Of a DNA stretch of 64,000 nucleotides, positions 26,513 through 34,449 are shown piece by piece. The notes below the pieces were generated by a model. The model saw only the letters and a list, made by a program, of their open reading frames with translations, had not been told where the DNA came from and did not search any database. Both the position numbers and the translations under genes were made by a program. Origin of the DNA: Nocardia panacis (GTDB lineage Bacteria > Actinomycetota > Actinomycetes > Mycobacteriales > Mycobacteriaceae); assembly GCF_003598715.1 (NCBI RefSeq), contig NZ_QZFU01000018.1, positions 58,948 through 122,947 of the forward strand. The letters run 5' to 3'. The first letter of the stretch is position 1. Each line of letters opens with the position of its first letter.

Positions 26513-27877
26513 ATGGACGAGCGTACGAAGATCGTGCTTGGCGAGTCGGATATCCCGCGGCACTGGTACAACGTCGTCCCCGATCTGCCCGCACCGCCCC
26601 CGCCGCCGTTGCATCCGGCCACACACAACCCGGTCGGCCCCCAGGACCTGTCCGGGTTGTTCCCGCCGGAGCTCATCGCTCAGGAGATGAGCGCGGACCG
26701 CTACATCGATATCCCCGACGCGGTGCTCGACGTCTATCGGCTGTGGCGGCCGACGCCGCTGTATCGGGCGCGCAGGCTCGAACGCGCGCTCGGCACGCCC
26801 GCGCGGATCTACTACAAATACGAGGGCGGTTCCCCGGCCGGTTCGCACAAGCCGAATACCGCTGTCCCCCAGGCCTATTACAACTCGATCGCAGGCACCG
26901 AACGCCTGACCACGGAGACCGGCGCGGGCCAGTGGGGCAGCTCGCTGGCCTTCGCCTGCGCCCAATTCGGGCTCGACTGCGAGGTCTGGATGGTGCGCGC
27001 CTCCTACGCTCAGAAGCCGCACCGCGCCACGCTGATGCGCACCTGGGGCGCGAAGGTGCATCCCAGCCCGTCGTCGCTGACCGCAGCGGGCGCGAATGTG
27101 CTTGCCGTCGACCCGGATTCGCCGGGTAGCCTCGGCATCGCGATCAGCGAGGCGGTGGAGGCGGCGGGGGCGGCACCGAATACCCGTTACGCGCTGGGCA
27201 GCGTGCTCAATCATGTACTGCTGCACCAGACCGTCATCGGGCAGGAAGCGTTGGCGCAGTTCGCGGCGGCGGGGGAGCGAGCGCCCGATCTGATTGTCGG
27301 CTGCACCGGCGGTGGCTCGAATTTCGCCGGGCTGTTCCTGCCATTCCTGCGCGAGAAGCTCGCGGGCCGAGCCGATCCGGTGATTCGCGCCGTCGAACCC
27401 GCGGCCTGCCCCACGTTCACCCGAGGTGAGTACACCTACGATTTCGGCGATGCCGGCGGCCTCACCCCGCTGCTGAAGATGTACACCCTGGGCCACGACT
27501 TCATTCCGGATCCGGTGCACGCGGGCGGTCTGCGATACCACGGCATGTCGCCGCTGCTGTCGCACATATACCACCTCGGCCTGATGGAGGCGGTCGCCAA
27601 ACCGCAGCGCGAATGCTTCGCCGCGGCGGTGGAATTCGCCCGCACCGAGGGCATAGTCCCGGCTCCCGAGCCCGCGCACGCGCTGGCCGCCGTCATCGAG
27701 GAGGCCCGGCGCTGCGCCGAATCCGACACCGAGAAGGTGCTGCTCACCGCGCTCTGCGGACACGGCCACTTCGATATGGCCGCCTACGATCTGTATCTCT
27801 CCGGCGAGATGACCGATTTCGAACTCGCTCAGGACCGTATCGATGCGGCCCTGACCCGTGTCCCGGCAGTCGATTAG
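26513..27877 (+). CDS. trpB2: TrpB-like PLP enzyme (tryptophan synthase beta 2)
   Basis: A 454-residue fold-type II PLP enzyme. GSHKPNTA places the Schiff-base lysine at residue 113, [12 protein letters not shown] follows, and [11 protein letters not shown] binds the cofactor phosphate. The long N-terminal extension (WYNVVPDLP, then a Pro-rich run) and the length are typical of TrpB2, which works without a TrpA partner and may join serine and free indole. No trpA or other tryptophan-synthesis genes are nearby. The ATG at 26513 follows GGGAGA. A tryptophan-degrading operon lies 4 kb downstream on the other strand, but no direct link is visible. Confidence 0.9.
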   Translation: MDERTKIVLGESDIPRHWYNVVPDLPAPPPPPLHPATHNPVGPQDLSGLFPPELIAQEMSADRYIDIPDAVLDVYRLWRPTPLYRARRLERALGTPARIYYKYEGGSPAGSHKPNTAVPQAYYNSIAGTERLTTETGAGQWGSSLAFACAQFGLDCEVWMVRASYAQKPHRATLMRTWGAKVHPSPSSLTAAGANVLAVDPDSPGSLGIAISEAVEAAGAAPNTRYALGSVLNHVLLHQTVIGQEALAQFAAAGERAPDLIVGCTGGGSNFAGLFLPFLREKLAGRADPVIRAVEPAACPTFTRGEYTYDFGDAGGLTPLLKMYTLGHDFIPDPVHAGGLRYHGMSPLLSHIYHLGLMEAVAKPQRECFAAAVEFARTEGIVPAPEPAHALAAVIEEARRCAESDTEKVLLTALCGHGHFDMAAYDLYLSGEMTDFELAQDRIDAALTRVPAVD

Positions 27878-27880
27878 GAA

Positions 27881-28017
27881 TCAGTGCTGCTGGGTGGTGA
27901 TGTCCGTACCCTTCGGGGTGATCAGATAGACCGCGCCCGCGACGACGAACATGATCACCCCGCCGACAGCACCGCCACGGCCGACCAGCGGCGGGCGGAC
28001 GACAGGGTGGCGGTCAT
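27881..28017 (-). pseudogene. Remnant of a membrane transporter gene (probable MFS)
   Basis: The ATG at 28017 overlaps the TetR stop as ATGA and starts MTATLSSARRWSAVAVLSAG, a transporter-like N-terminus, which then stops. In another frame the same DNA carries a membrane segment and C-terminus (GVIMFVVAGAVYLITPKG, then TDITTQQH and a stop at 27881). Only about 137 bp remain, so a gene of perhaps 1.2-1.5 kb appears to have lost its middle, leaving both ends. The MFS assignment rests on these short pieces and on the coupled TetR gene, so it is tentative. Confidence 0.5.
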
Positions 28018-28577
28018 GGCTGTGCTCCGGTGCACAGTGCGGTCAGTGCGTCGGTGAGCGTGTCGCCGGACAGCGGTTCGTCGTGCAGCGCCGCATGCCA
28101 TGACGTGCCGTCGACGAACACGGCCACGGCGGTGGCCCGTGTCGGGCCGAGGTGTGGGGTCAGCGCCTCGACCAAGCCGTCGAACCAGCGCAGCGACAGC
28201 GCACGCAGTTCCGGATCGAGCAGCGCCTCGGTCGCGATCGCGTGGTCCGCGTGCACGACTCGGGTGTCGCGCAGATAGTCGTGCAGTAGTGCGGCGAGGG
28301 CGGCGGGCGCGCTCGCGCGGTCGGTGAACGCCATGCGGACCCTCGCCAACCAGCCTGCGGACTCCTGGGCGAGTCGGTGCAACGCCTCCTCGCGCAGATC
28401 GTCCAGGGTGGCGAAGTAGTGTGTCGTGGAACCGAGCGGGACGCCCGCGCGTTCGGCCACCAGGCGATGGGTCAACGCCCTACCACCCCGCTCGATGATC
28501 AACTCGGCGGCCGTATCGACGATCAGCCGCCGTCTGCCCGCCGGATCGCGCCTGCGTGGGGTTCGGTTCTCGGACAC
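28014..28577 (-). CDS. TetR family transcriptional regulator
   Basis: A 187-residue regulator. The helix-turn-helix is at about residues 15-62 (LTHRLVAERAGVPLGSTTHY, then FATLDDLREEAL), a YjdC/TetR-like pattern common in drug-efflux repressors, and an all-alpha ligand domain follows. Its stop is coupled to the remnant transporter gene, so it probably once controlled that pump. A 26-bp palindrome lies between its start and the divergent ABC-F gene, so the ABC-F gene may still be a target. Confidence 0.87.
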   Translation of the reverse strand: MSENRTPRRRDPAGRRRLIVDTAAELIIERGGRALTHRLVAERAGVPLGSTTHYFATLDDLREEALHRLAQESAGWLARVRMAFTDRASAPAALAALLHDYLRDTRVVHADHAIATEALLDPELRALSLRWFDGLVEALTPHLGPTRATAVAVFVDGTSWHAALHDEPLSGDTLTDALTALCTGAQP

Positions 28578-28591
28578 GACACCTCCTTCGC

Positions 28592-28617
28592 GGACAAATG
28601 TACATGTACATCTGTCC
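28592..28617. promoter_or_regulatory. 26-bp near-perfect palindrome, probable TetR operator
   Basis: Outer arms GGACA and TGTCC enclose the perfect core TGTACATGTACA, with only one mismatched pair across 26 bp. It begins 15 bp upstream of the TetR start and lies 64 bp before the divergent ABC-F gene. Confidence 0.85.
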
Positions 28618-28680
28618 TATAGTCGGATCGGAGAAATTCGGTTGTGCCGACGGGCAGTGGTGCGGTTGCCTTGACGGGCC

Positions 28681-30363
28681 ATGGCCCACATAGATATCGC
28701 TGACCTCGACTACTTCCTCCCCGACGGACGCCAACTCCTCGACGGGGTGAGTTTCCGGATCGGCGAGGGCGTCAAAGCCGCACTCATCGGCCCCAACGGA
28801 ACCGGGAAGACCACCCTGCTCGGCCTCATCGTCGGTGACCTGACCCCCGACGGCGGCGCCATCACCAGATCCGGATCACTCGGCGTGATGCGGCAGTTCA
28901 TCGGCAAGGTCGACAACGAGTCCACCGTGCGCGATCTGCTGATCTCGGTGGCGGGCAAGGCCGTTCGCGAGGCCGCCCTGGCACTGGACGCGGCCGAGAA
29001 CGCGCTCATCGAACGCGACGAGGAGCCGACCCAGCTCGCCTACGCCCACGCCCTGAGCGACTGGGTCGATCTCGGCGGGTACGAGGTCGAGGCGTTCTGG
29101 GACGGGGTCACCACGGCGGCGCTCGGCATACCCTTCGATCGCGCCAAATGGCGCTCGGTGCGCACCCTCAGCGGCGGCGAGCAGAAGCGGGTGGTGCTGG
29201 AGGCCCTGTTCGCCGGGCCGGACGAGTTGCTGTTCCTGGACGAGCCGGACAACTACCTCGATGTCCCCGGCAAGCAGTGGCTCGAGCGCCGGATCGCCGA
29301 ATCGTCGAAATCGGTGCTGTTCATCAGCCACGACCGGGAGCTGATCGCGAACGCGGCCACCAGGATCGTCACCTTGGAACCCGGCGTCAGCGGTGCGACG
29401 GCGTGGATCCACGGCGGCGGTTTCGCCAACTATCAGCAGGCGCGCGAGGATCGCAATGCCCGACTAGAGGAGTTGCGGCGGCGCTGGGACGAGAACCACG
29501 TCAAACTGCGCGCCCTGGTGCTGCGATTGCGCGAGAAGTCGAAATACAACGACGGCATGGCCGCCCGCTACCACGCGGCACAGACCAGACTCGCGAAATT
29601 CGAGGAGGCCGGCCCGCCCGAGGCGATTCCGCTGCGCCAGAACGTCACGGTCCGGTTGCGGGGCGGTCGCACCGGCAAACGCTCACTCGTCTGTACCGAC
29701 CTGGAACTCACCGGGCTGATGCGTCCGTTCTCCACTGAGATCTGGTACGGCGACCGCGTTGCGGTGCTGGGGGCCAACGGATCCGGGAAGTCGCATTTCC
29801 TTCGCCTGCTCGCGGGCGGTGGCAGTGATCCCGAGACCGAACATCTGCCCATCCAGGAGTGGGATATCGCGCCCGTCCCGCACACCGGATCCGCCGCCCT
29901 CGGGGCCAGGGTCCGCCCCGGCTATTTCGCGCAGACCCACGCGCGCCCGGATCTCATGGGCAAGACGCTGCTCGAAATCCTGCACCTGGGCAATGAACAT
30001 CGCGATGGCATGGGGCGGGAGGCCGCGAGTCGCGTCCTCGACCGGTACGGTCTGGCACGTGCCGCCGAACAGCGGTACGACGATCTGTCCGGCGGCCAGC
30101 AGGCCCGGCTACAGATCCTGCTGCTCGAACTCTCCGGTGTGACAATGCTTCTGCTCGACGAGCCGACCGACAACCTGGACCTGCATTCCGCCGACGCGTT
30201 GGAAGAGGCGATCGCCGAATTCGATGGCACCGTCATCGCGGTGACCCACGACCGCTGGTTCGCGCGCGGATTCGATCGGTATCTGGTGTTCGGCGCCGAC
30301 GGATCGGTGTACGAGCGGGATACGCCGGTCTGGGATGAAGGGCGAGTGCGGCGGGCTCGGTGA
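28681..30363 (+). CDS. ABC-F family ATPase (ribosome-associated)
   Basis: A 560-residue protein with two ABC ATPase domains and no membrane segments. Domain 1 has GPNGTGKT (37-44) and the signature LSGGEQKR; domain 2 has GANGSGKS (364-371), LSGGQQAR and LLDEPTDNLDL. A charged linker (about 255-325, EELRRRWDENHVKLRAL) takes the place of the P-site tRNA-interacting region. ABC-F proteins act on ribosomes, in translation control or protection against antibiotics that bind the 50S subunit. Its position opposite a TetR regulator with an efflux remnant favours a resistance-type role, which is an inference. Confidence 0.9.
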   Translation: MAHIDIADLDYFLPDGRQLLDGVSFRIGEGVKAALIGPNGTGKTTLLGLIVGDLTPDGGAITRSGSLGVMRQFIGKVDNESTVRDLLISVAGKAVREAALALDAAENALIERDEEPTQLAYAHALSDWVDLGGYEVEAFWDGVTTAALGIPFDRAKWRSVRTLSGGEQKRVVLEALFAGPDELLFLDEPDNYLDVPGKQWLERRIAESSKSVLFISHDRELIANAATRIVTLEPGVSGATAWIHGGGFANYQQAREDRNARLEELRRRWDENHVKLRALVLRLREKSKYNDGMAARYHAAQTRLAKFEEAGPPEAIPLRQNVTVRLRGGRTGKRSLVCTDLELTGLMRPFSTEIWYGDRVAVLGANGSGKSHFLRLLAGGGSDPETEHLPIQEWDIAPVPHTGSAALGARVRPGYFAQTHARPDLMGKTLLEILHLGNEHRDGMGREAASRVLDRYGLARAAEQRYDDLSGGQQARLQILLLELSGVTMLLLDEPTDNLDLHSADALEEAIAEFDGTVIAVTHDRWFARGFDRYLVFGADGSVYERDTPVWDEGRVRRAR

Positions 30364-30480
30364 GCGGTGGGCGTCGCCGTCGCGGCAATGCCGAGTGGCC
30401 GCATAGGCAATCGCATTGCCCGCCTGCGCTATTGCCTTGGTGAGCGGGACGGCATGCGAGGAGTCGGAGGCGAATAGGCG

Positions 30481-30520
30481 CAACCGTGTGCCCCGGTCGG
30501 GCGGCCGGGGCACACGGTTG
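30481..30520. terminator. Strong hairpin, probable bidirectional terminator
   Basis: A perfect 16-bp stem (from CAACCGTG, ending CACGGTTG on the far side) with an eight-base loop. It lies between the converging ABC-F gene and the acidic secreted-protein gene. No T-run follows on the plus strand beyond GGGGTTT, as is common in high-GC actinobacteria. Confidence 0.85.
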
Positions 30521-30544
30521 GGGTTTAGCGGTTGGAATCAGTTC

Positions 30545-30880
30545 CTATTCGGCGCCTGCTTGCGCACCGCCGCCTGTCGCTTCGACTTCGGCTTCATCGT
30601 CGTCCTGGATGAGGGTGGCGTCGCCTTCGTCTTCGTCGTCTTGAATGAGGGTGGCGTCGCCCTCGTCCTCGTCGTCCTGGATGAGGGTGGCGTCGCCCTC
30701 GTCCTCGTCGTCCTGAATGAGAGTGGCGTCGCCTTCATCATCGTCATCCTGATAGGCAACTGTAGAAACGCTGGCCTGACTGTTGGTGTTGGCGGAGGCG
30801 ACACCCGTCTGAATCAATCCGAGGAAAGTGGTTGCCGTCAGACCGGCCAAGACAACACAGGCAGACTTGCGTGTGAGCAT
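30545..30880 (-). CDS. Small secreted acidic repeat protein
   Basis: A 111-residue predicted secreted protein of no recognised family. The signal peptide is about residues 1-30 (LTRKSACVVLAGLTATTFLG, cleavage near ASA). The mature part is almost entirely a 12-residue repeat close to DDEDEGDATLIQ, four copies, then a short acidic and Gly/Ala-rich tail. It is extremely acidic with no Cys, so a disordered, cation-binding or cell-surface role is possible but unproven. The ATG at 30880 follows GAAGGGA. It shares its leader sequence with the gene at 31302-31640, so the two look like duplicated genes with diverged mature parts. Confidence 0.75.
   Translation of the reverse strand: MLTRKSACVVLAGLTATTFLGLIQTGVASANTNSQASVSTVAYQDDDDEGDATLIQDDEDEGDATLIQDDEDEGDATLIQDDEDEGDATLIQDDDEAEVEATGGGAQAGAE
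30605..30748 (-). repeat. Coding tandem repeat: four units of 36 bp
   Basis: Four contiguous 36-bp units (30605, 30641, 30677 and 30713 onward) encode the acidic 12-residue repeat. The two middle units are nearly identical and the outer ones differ at synonymous sites. No spacers are present, so this is not a CRISPR array. Confidence 0.92.
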
Positions 30881-31301
30881 GCGTAGATCCCTTCGCTGGT
30901 TGGATGGAAACCGAACGGTCTCATTCTGGCATGGCTCGCGGTATTCGGTGGCTTTTCGTCGAACAAATCTAGGAACATTTGCGAAAAATGTTCGCCACGT
31001 GCGTTCCTTGGTTCGATTCTCAGTTGATCCGGCGAGTTCAATTGGTGTGCGCGGAGATTGGAGTCGCGAGCCGCTATCTCGGCTGATATGTGCAAGCGCA
31101 CCCGAATGCGGATCGCCTGCCATGCTACTAGGCGGATATCGATACGAAGGCGGATACGTCGAAATACCGGGTGTTCGGGCGACTTCGGATCCGTATGGAA
31201 AACGGCTCTTCGAATGTGGGCGTGGTGTGCGCCATATCGTGGTGGCGCGATCCCGCACGCGCCACCGGACGGCGGCACATCGAGCCGTCCGGCGCTCGAA
31301 T
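30881..31301. other. AT-richer gap between the two secreted-protein genes
   Basis: 421 bp with no supported gene. Base composition is clearly more AT-rich than in the neighbours, mainly at 30930-31030. It must contain the promoter of the acidic protein gene, and an inverted repeat lies at 30973-30993. The open frames across it lack family features. Confidence 0.6.
30973..30993. promoter_or_regulatory. Inverted repeat upstream of the acidic protein gene
   Basis: GAACATTT, five bases, AAATGTTC: perfect eight-base arms about 93 bp upstream of the start. The spacing does not fit the usual actinobacterial SOS box. It could be an operator or a hairpin in the leader. Confidence 0.5.
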
Positions 31302-31640
31302 TCACTCGAAAATGCAGTCGCTTCCGGTGATGATGTGGAACTCCGTCACGCAGTCCTCGGTGTCGAAGATGAAACCGGGCGCCGGGGGTGGAGGAGGTCC
31401 AGGTTGTGGCGGGCGGGGTTCCTTCTCGGGGGGTGCCGGAGGCTTTAGGGCGGATCGGTCCGCGACCGCAGTTGTCTGCGGCGTGTGCCCGGCGCACGTT
31501 CGATATTCGGTCGACGCTGTGCTCGCGGCGGTGCAGCGCTGCGGATTCGAGTCGGCCGACGCGGTCCCCGCCGGTAGGGCTCCAATGAGTGCGGTCGCCG
31601 CGAGGCTTGTCAGCGCGACGCACGCAGACTTCCGGATCAT
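31302..31640 (-). CDS. Small secreted Pro-rich protein, relative of the acidic repeat protein
   Basis: A 112-residue predicted secreted protein. The signal peptide (IRKSACVALTSLAATALIG, cleavage near ASA) closely resembles that of the neighbouring acidic protein. The mature part has a Cys-containing segment, a Pro-rich stretch at about 68-90 (PPAPPEKEPRPPQPGP), and a C-terminal piece with two further Cys residues (FDTEDCVTEF, TGSDCIF). Four Cys in total suggest two disulphides. The ATG at 31640 follows AGAGGAGA. No family is recognised. Confidence 0.7.
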   Translation of the reverse strand: MIRKSACVALTSLAATALIGALPAGTASADSNPQRCTAASTASTEYRTCAGHTPQTTAVADRSALKPPAPPEKEPRPPQPGPPPPPAPGFIFDTEDCVTEFHIITGSDCIFE

Positions 31641-31790
31641 CTTTGGTTCTCCTCTGTATCAGTGGACAGAACCGACCGGTTTGATCTTGGCACGACTCGT
31701 TCCGGATCAGCGGGTTTTCGACAGGTTCGCCACCGGCGACGGAATCCATTGCGGTGTGCGGGAATCTCCGGCCGCGCGCGATGGTTGCAG

Positions 31791-32306
31791 CCGATTGCTG
31801 ATGTCGTCTTCACTCACCTGCACTTCGATCACGTCGGCTGGGCCTCGCACCGTGACGCCCCCGTCTTCCCGAGTGCGACCTACCGTGTCCATCAGGCGGA
31901 TTGGGATCACTTCGTCGCGGGACCGCGGCGCAGCCAAGCCGCTGTCGACAAACTCACGCCCATCGTCGACCAGCTCGAACTCTTCGACGCCGACTTCACC
32001 ATCGCGCCCGGACTCGATGCCCGACACGCACCCGGTCATACGCCCGGCTCCACGATCTATATCGCGTCCTCCGGTGGTCGCCGCGCGCTGCTGCTCGGCG
32101 ATATTGTCCATTCGGTGGTGCAATTCGAGGAGCGCGATTGGGAAGTCATCTGGGATGTCGATCACGCCGCCGCGTCCGCATTGCGCAACCGCATCGCGGA
32201 CGAGGCCGCGAATACCGAAGATCTGCTGGCCGCCGCCCACTTCCCCAATATGTCCTTCGGGCGCATCCTCACCACCGACGGTCCCCGCCGGTTTGTCGCG
32301 GTGTAG
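31791..32306 (+). pseudogene. Metallo-beta-lactamase fold hydrolase, 5'-truncated
   Basis: The frame carries the second half of an MBL-fold hydrolase: VVFTHLHFDHVGW (HxHxDH metal motif), HAPGHTPGSTIY, LLLGDIVHSVVQ and the terminal segment AAHFPNMSFGRI. The N-terminal beta-sheet that normally supplies about 70-90 residues before the metal motif is missing: upstream codons in this frame are Arg-rich and unrelated. No good start precedes the motif. It is probably a decayed lactonase-like gene. It ends eight bases from the converging methyltransferase gene. Confidence 0.7.
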
Positions 32307-32314
32307 CGCCTCCG

Positions 32315-33328
32315 CTACGGCTTTGTCGCGACAATGATGTCGAAAGGGCCTGGAAGAATGCGGATTTCGTGGAATCCGAGGTCCGTGAGGAGTCGGTGGT
32401 ATTCGGTGGCGGCACGCAGGAGGCTGGTGCAGGTATCCACCCCGATCAGGAAATAGGACCAGAAGAACTGGCGGGCCAAGCGCTCCGGGTCGCGGAATTC
32501 CTCGCAGATGAGCAGGCGACCGCCGGGCGGTAGGGCGCGGTGAGCCTTTTCGAGGAGTAGGCGGGCCTCGGGGAGCGGCCAATCGTGCAGCACCCGGACG
32601 AATGCGAGGGCGTCATAGCCGGTGGGCAGTGGGTCGGCGAAGAAGTCGCCGCCCACGAAACCGAGGCGTCGGCTGTGCGGGCACGCGGCGCGGGTGACCG
32701 ATACCAGGGGCGCCACGGCGGGCAGGTTGTAGATATCGACGCGTAGGTCCGGGTGGTGGTCGAGCAGGTGCGCGGCCAGGGTGCCGTCGCCGCCGCCGAT
32801 ATCGAGTAGTCGGAACTGCCCTGGCGGCCAGAGGGTTTCGGTGTTCATGCGAAACGACTCGGCGATGGGTGCGATTCCGGCGGCCATACTTCGCTCGAAT
32901 CCGGCGATCTGGTCCGGGGTTTGCGGGGGCCAGGCGAAATCACTTGCGGGAATGCCGTGTCGGCCCGCGAGGACGGCGGGGAGGTTGCCGTGCAGGGTCC
33001 GCCACGGATAGCTGTCGCGATCGCGTTCGATGGAGTCCGGTCCGAGGACATCGACGGCGGCGGCGCGGGCACCGTCGGTGGCGCGATATTCGGTGTCGTG
33101 CAGGGTATTCGACGCGGTCCGGGTGACGAGGCCGAGGCATTCCAGGCAGTCGAGAAGTTTGTACAGGCGCATGGGAACGAGGCCGAAGCGCTCGCTCAGT
33201 TCGCCGAGGGTGGTGGGTTCGGAGTCGACTGCGTCGAGGATGCCGAGATCGAGCGCCGTGCCAACGGCATCGACGGCCTTCTCGCCGTGGAAGAGCAGGC
33301 TGAGTAACGCCCTGGAGGGCAGGTTCAT
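32315..33328 (-). CDS. SAM-dependent methyltransferase, COMT-like (family 2)
   Basis: A 337-residue small-molecule methyltransferase. An N-terminal winged-helix dimerisation domain (about 1-95, TTLGELSERFGLVPMRLYKL) is followed by the Rossmann domain with the SAM motif LLDIGGGDGTLAAHLL, the acidic LRVDIYNLPA, and FVRVLHDWPLPEARLLL with the His often used as catalytic base. The start overlaps the kynureninase stop as ATGA, so translation is coupled. O-methylation is usual for the family, but C-methyltransferases acting on hydroxykynurenine in actinomycin- and sibiromycin-type pathways have the same fold, and the operon makes a kynurenine or anthranilate substrate the best guess. Confidence 0.82.
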   Translation of the reverse strand: MNLPSRALLSLLFHGEKAVDAVGTALDLGILDAVDSEPTTLGELSERFGLVPMRLYKLLDCLECLGLVTRTASNTLHDTEYRATDGARAAAVDVLGPDSIERDRDSYPWRTLHGNLPAVLAGRHGIPASDFAWPPQTPDQIAGFERSMAAGIAPIAESFRMNTETLWPPGQFRLLDIGGGDGTLAAHLLDHHPDLRVDIYNLPAVAPLVSVTRAACPHSRRLGFVGGDFFADPLPTGYDALAFVRVLHDWPLPEARLLLEKAHRALPPGGRLLICEEFRDPERLARQFFWSYFLIGVDTCTSLLRAATEYHRLLTDLGFHEIRILPGPFDIIVATKP

Positions 33329-34449
33329 TCGGAGAGTTCCTGTCTCGCGGCGATGAGCGCGTCCATGAAGGCATCCACCTCATCGAGAGTGTTGTAGATG
33401 TGTGGGGCGATTCGCAGGCCATCTCGCCAGCTGCAGACCATTTCGCGGTCGGCGAGCCGCTGTTTGACCACGCGGTCGCCGGGGAAGGCGAGAGTGACTA
33501 TGCCGCCCCGACATTCGTGCTGTCGGGGTGTGCGGATCGGGATACCCGCCGCGTCGGCGCGCGCGATGACGCGATCGGTGCAGCGCAGCGAGTGATCCCG
33601 GATCGCCTCGGCGCCGAAGGTCGCGAGCAGGTCGAGCCCGAGCCTGGAGATCATGGCGGTCAATGGAATAGGTGTGCCGCCCGCGAGTCGCCTGGCGCTG
33701 TCGGCCCAGTCCTCGGTGGGACGGAAAGTGAGCGGGTCGGCACCGGCGAACCAACCGGTGGCGGCGGGACGCAGGGTCGGTATTAGGTCGGGGCGGATGT
33801 ACAGGAAGGCGGTGTGCGCGCCGCACAGCCACTTGTGTGAGCCGCCGAGGAGGTAGTCGACGCCTAGCGTGCCCATATTCAGCGGTACGGTTCCGACGGT
33901 TTGGAACGCGTCCACAATCACCTCGGCGCCCACGGCATGGGCGGCGGCCACTATGCGGTTCAGGTCCAGCAGTCCACCGGTGGTGTAGCTGCCGTGCGCG
34001 ACGCAGACGAGCTTGGTGCGCGCACTGAGCGCCGCGAGCACCGCCCCGGTGTCGAAATCGGCGATCTCCACCTGTGCGCCGTAGCGGGCGAAACCCCGCC
34101 ACAGGAAAGGGACAGTAGGGAACTCGCGATTGGTGATGAGCACTTCGCGGCGCGGACCGTCGAAGTCGAAACAGGTGGCGAGCCTGCCGAGCAGCGTGGT
34201 CAGATTCGCCTCGGTCACGATCGAATCCACTGGTGCGCCGAGGAATTCGGCGAGAGCGCGCAGATAGCCGTCGAGTTCGTCGAGCCAACCCGACCAGGCA
34301 TCGTCGCGCCAGTCCCGCAGCGTATCCCAGTAGCGGCGCAGTACCTGCTCGACATCGCGCGGGATCGCACCGGTGGAATTGCTGTTGAGATAGATACCGG
34401 ACCGCAGCACCGGGAACTCCGCGCGGAGGGCGGCGATTCGGTCGTTCAT
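33325..34449 (-). CDS. Kynureninase-like PLP enzyme (class V aminotransferase fold)
   Basis: A 374-residue fold-type I PLP enzyme. LNSNSTGAIP near residue 21 resembles the kynureninase N-terminus, VIVDAFQTVG supplies the Asp that pairs with the PLP nitrogen (Asp180), and GGSHKWLCG places the Schiff-base lysine at 206. Kynureninases split (hydroxy)kynurenine into (hydroxy)anthranilate and alanine. Class V relatives such as selenocysteine lyases are alternatives, but coupling to tryptophan 2,3-dioxygenase by an ATGA overlap strongly favours kynureninase. The ATG at 34449 was chosen because of that overlap. Confidence 0.82.
   Translation of the reverse strand: MNDRIAALRAEFPVLRSGIYLNSNSTGAIPRDVEQVLRRYWDTLRDWRDDAWSGWLDELDGYLRALAEFLGAPVDSIVTEANLTTLLGRLATCFDFDGPRREVLITNREFPTVPFLWRGFARYGAQVEIADFDTGAVLAALSARTKLVCVAHGSYTTGGLLDLNRIVAAAHAVGAEVIVDAFQTVGTVPLNMGTLGVDYLLGGSHKWLCGAHTAFLYIRPDLIPTLRPAATGWFAGADPLTFRPTEDWADSARRLAGGTPIPLTAMISRLGLDLLATFGAEAIRDHSLRCTDRVIARADAAGIPIRTPRQHECRGGIVTLAFPGDRVVKQRLADREMVCSWRDGLRIAPHIYNTLDEVDAFMDALIAARQELSE

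Noticed and set aside
30605..30748. Possible CRISPR array
   Set aside because: The units are contiguous without spacers and keep a protein frame.
30416..30886. Plus-strand frame with VVLDEGGVAL repeats
   Set aside because: It is the antisense of the secreted acidic protein, which has a signal peptide and ribosome site on the other strand.
30973..30993. SOS (LexA) box upstream of the secreted protein gene
   Set aside because: The arms GAACATTT/AAATGTTC have the wrong spacing for the actinobacterial GAAC-N4-GTTC type site.
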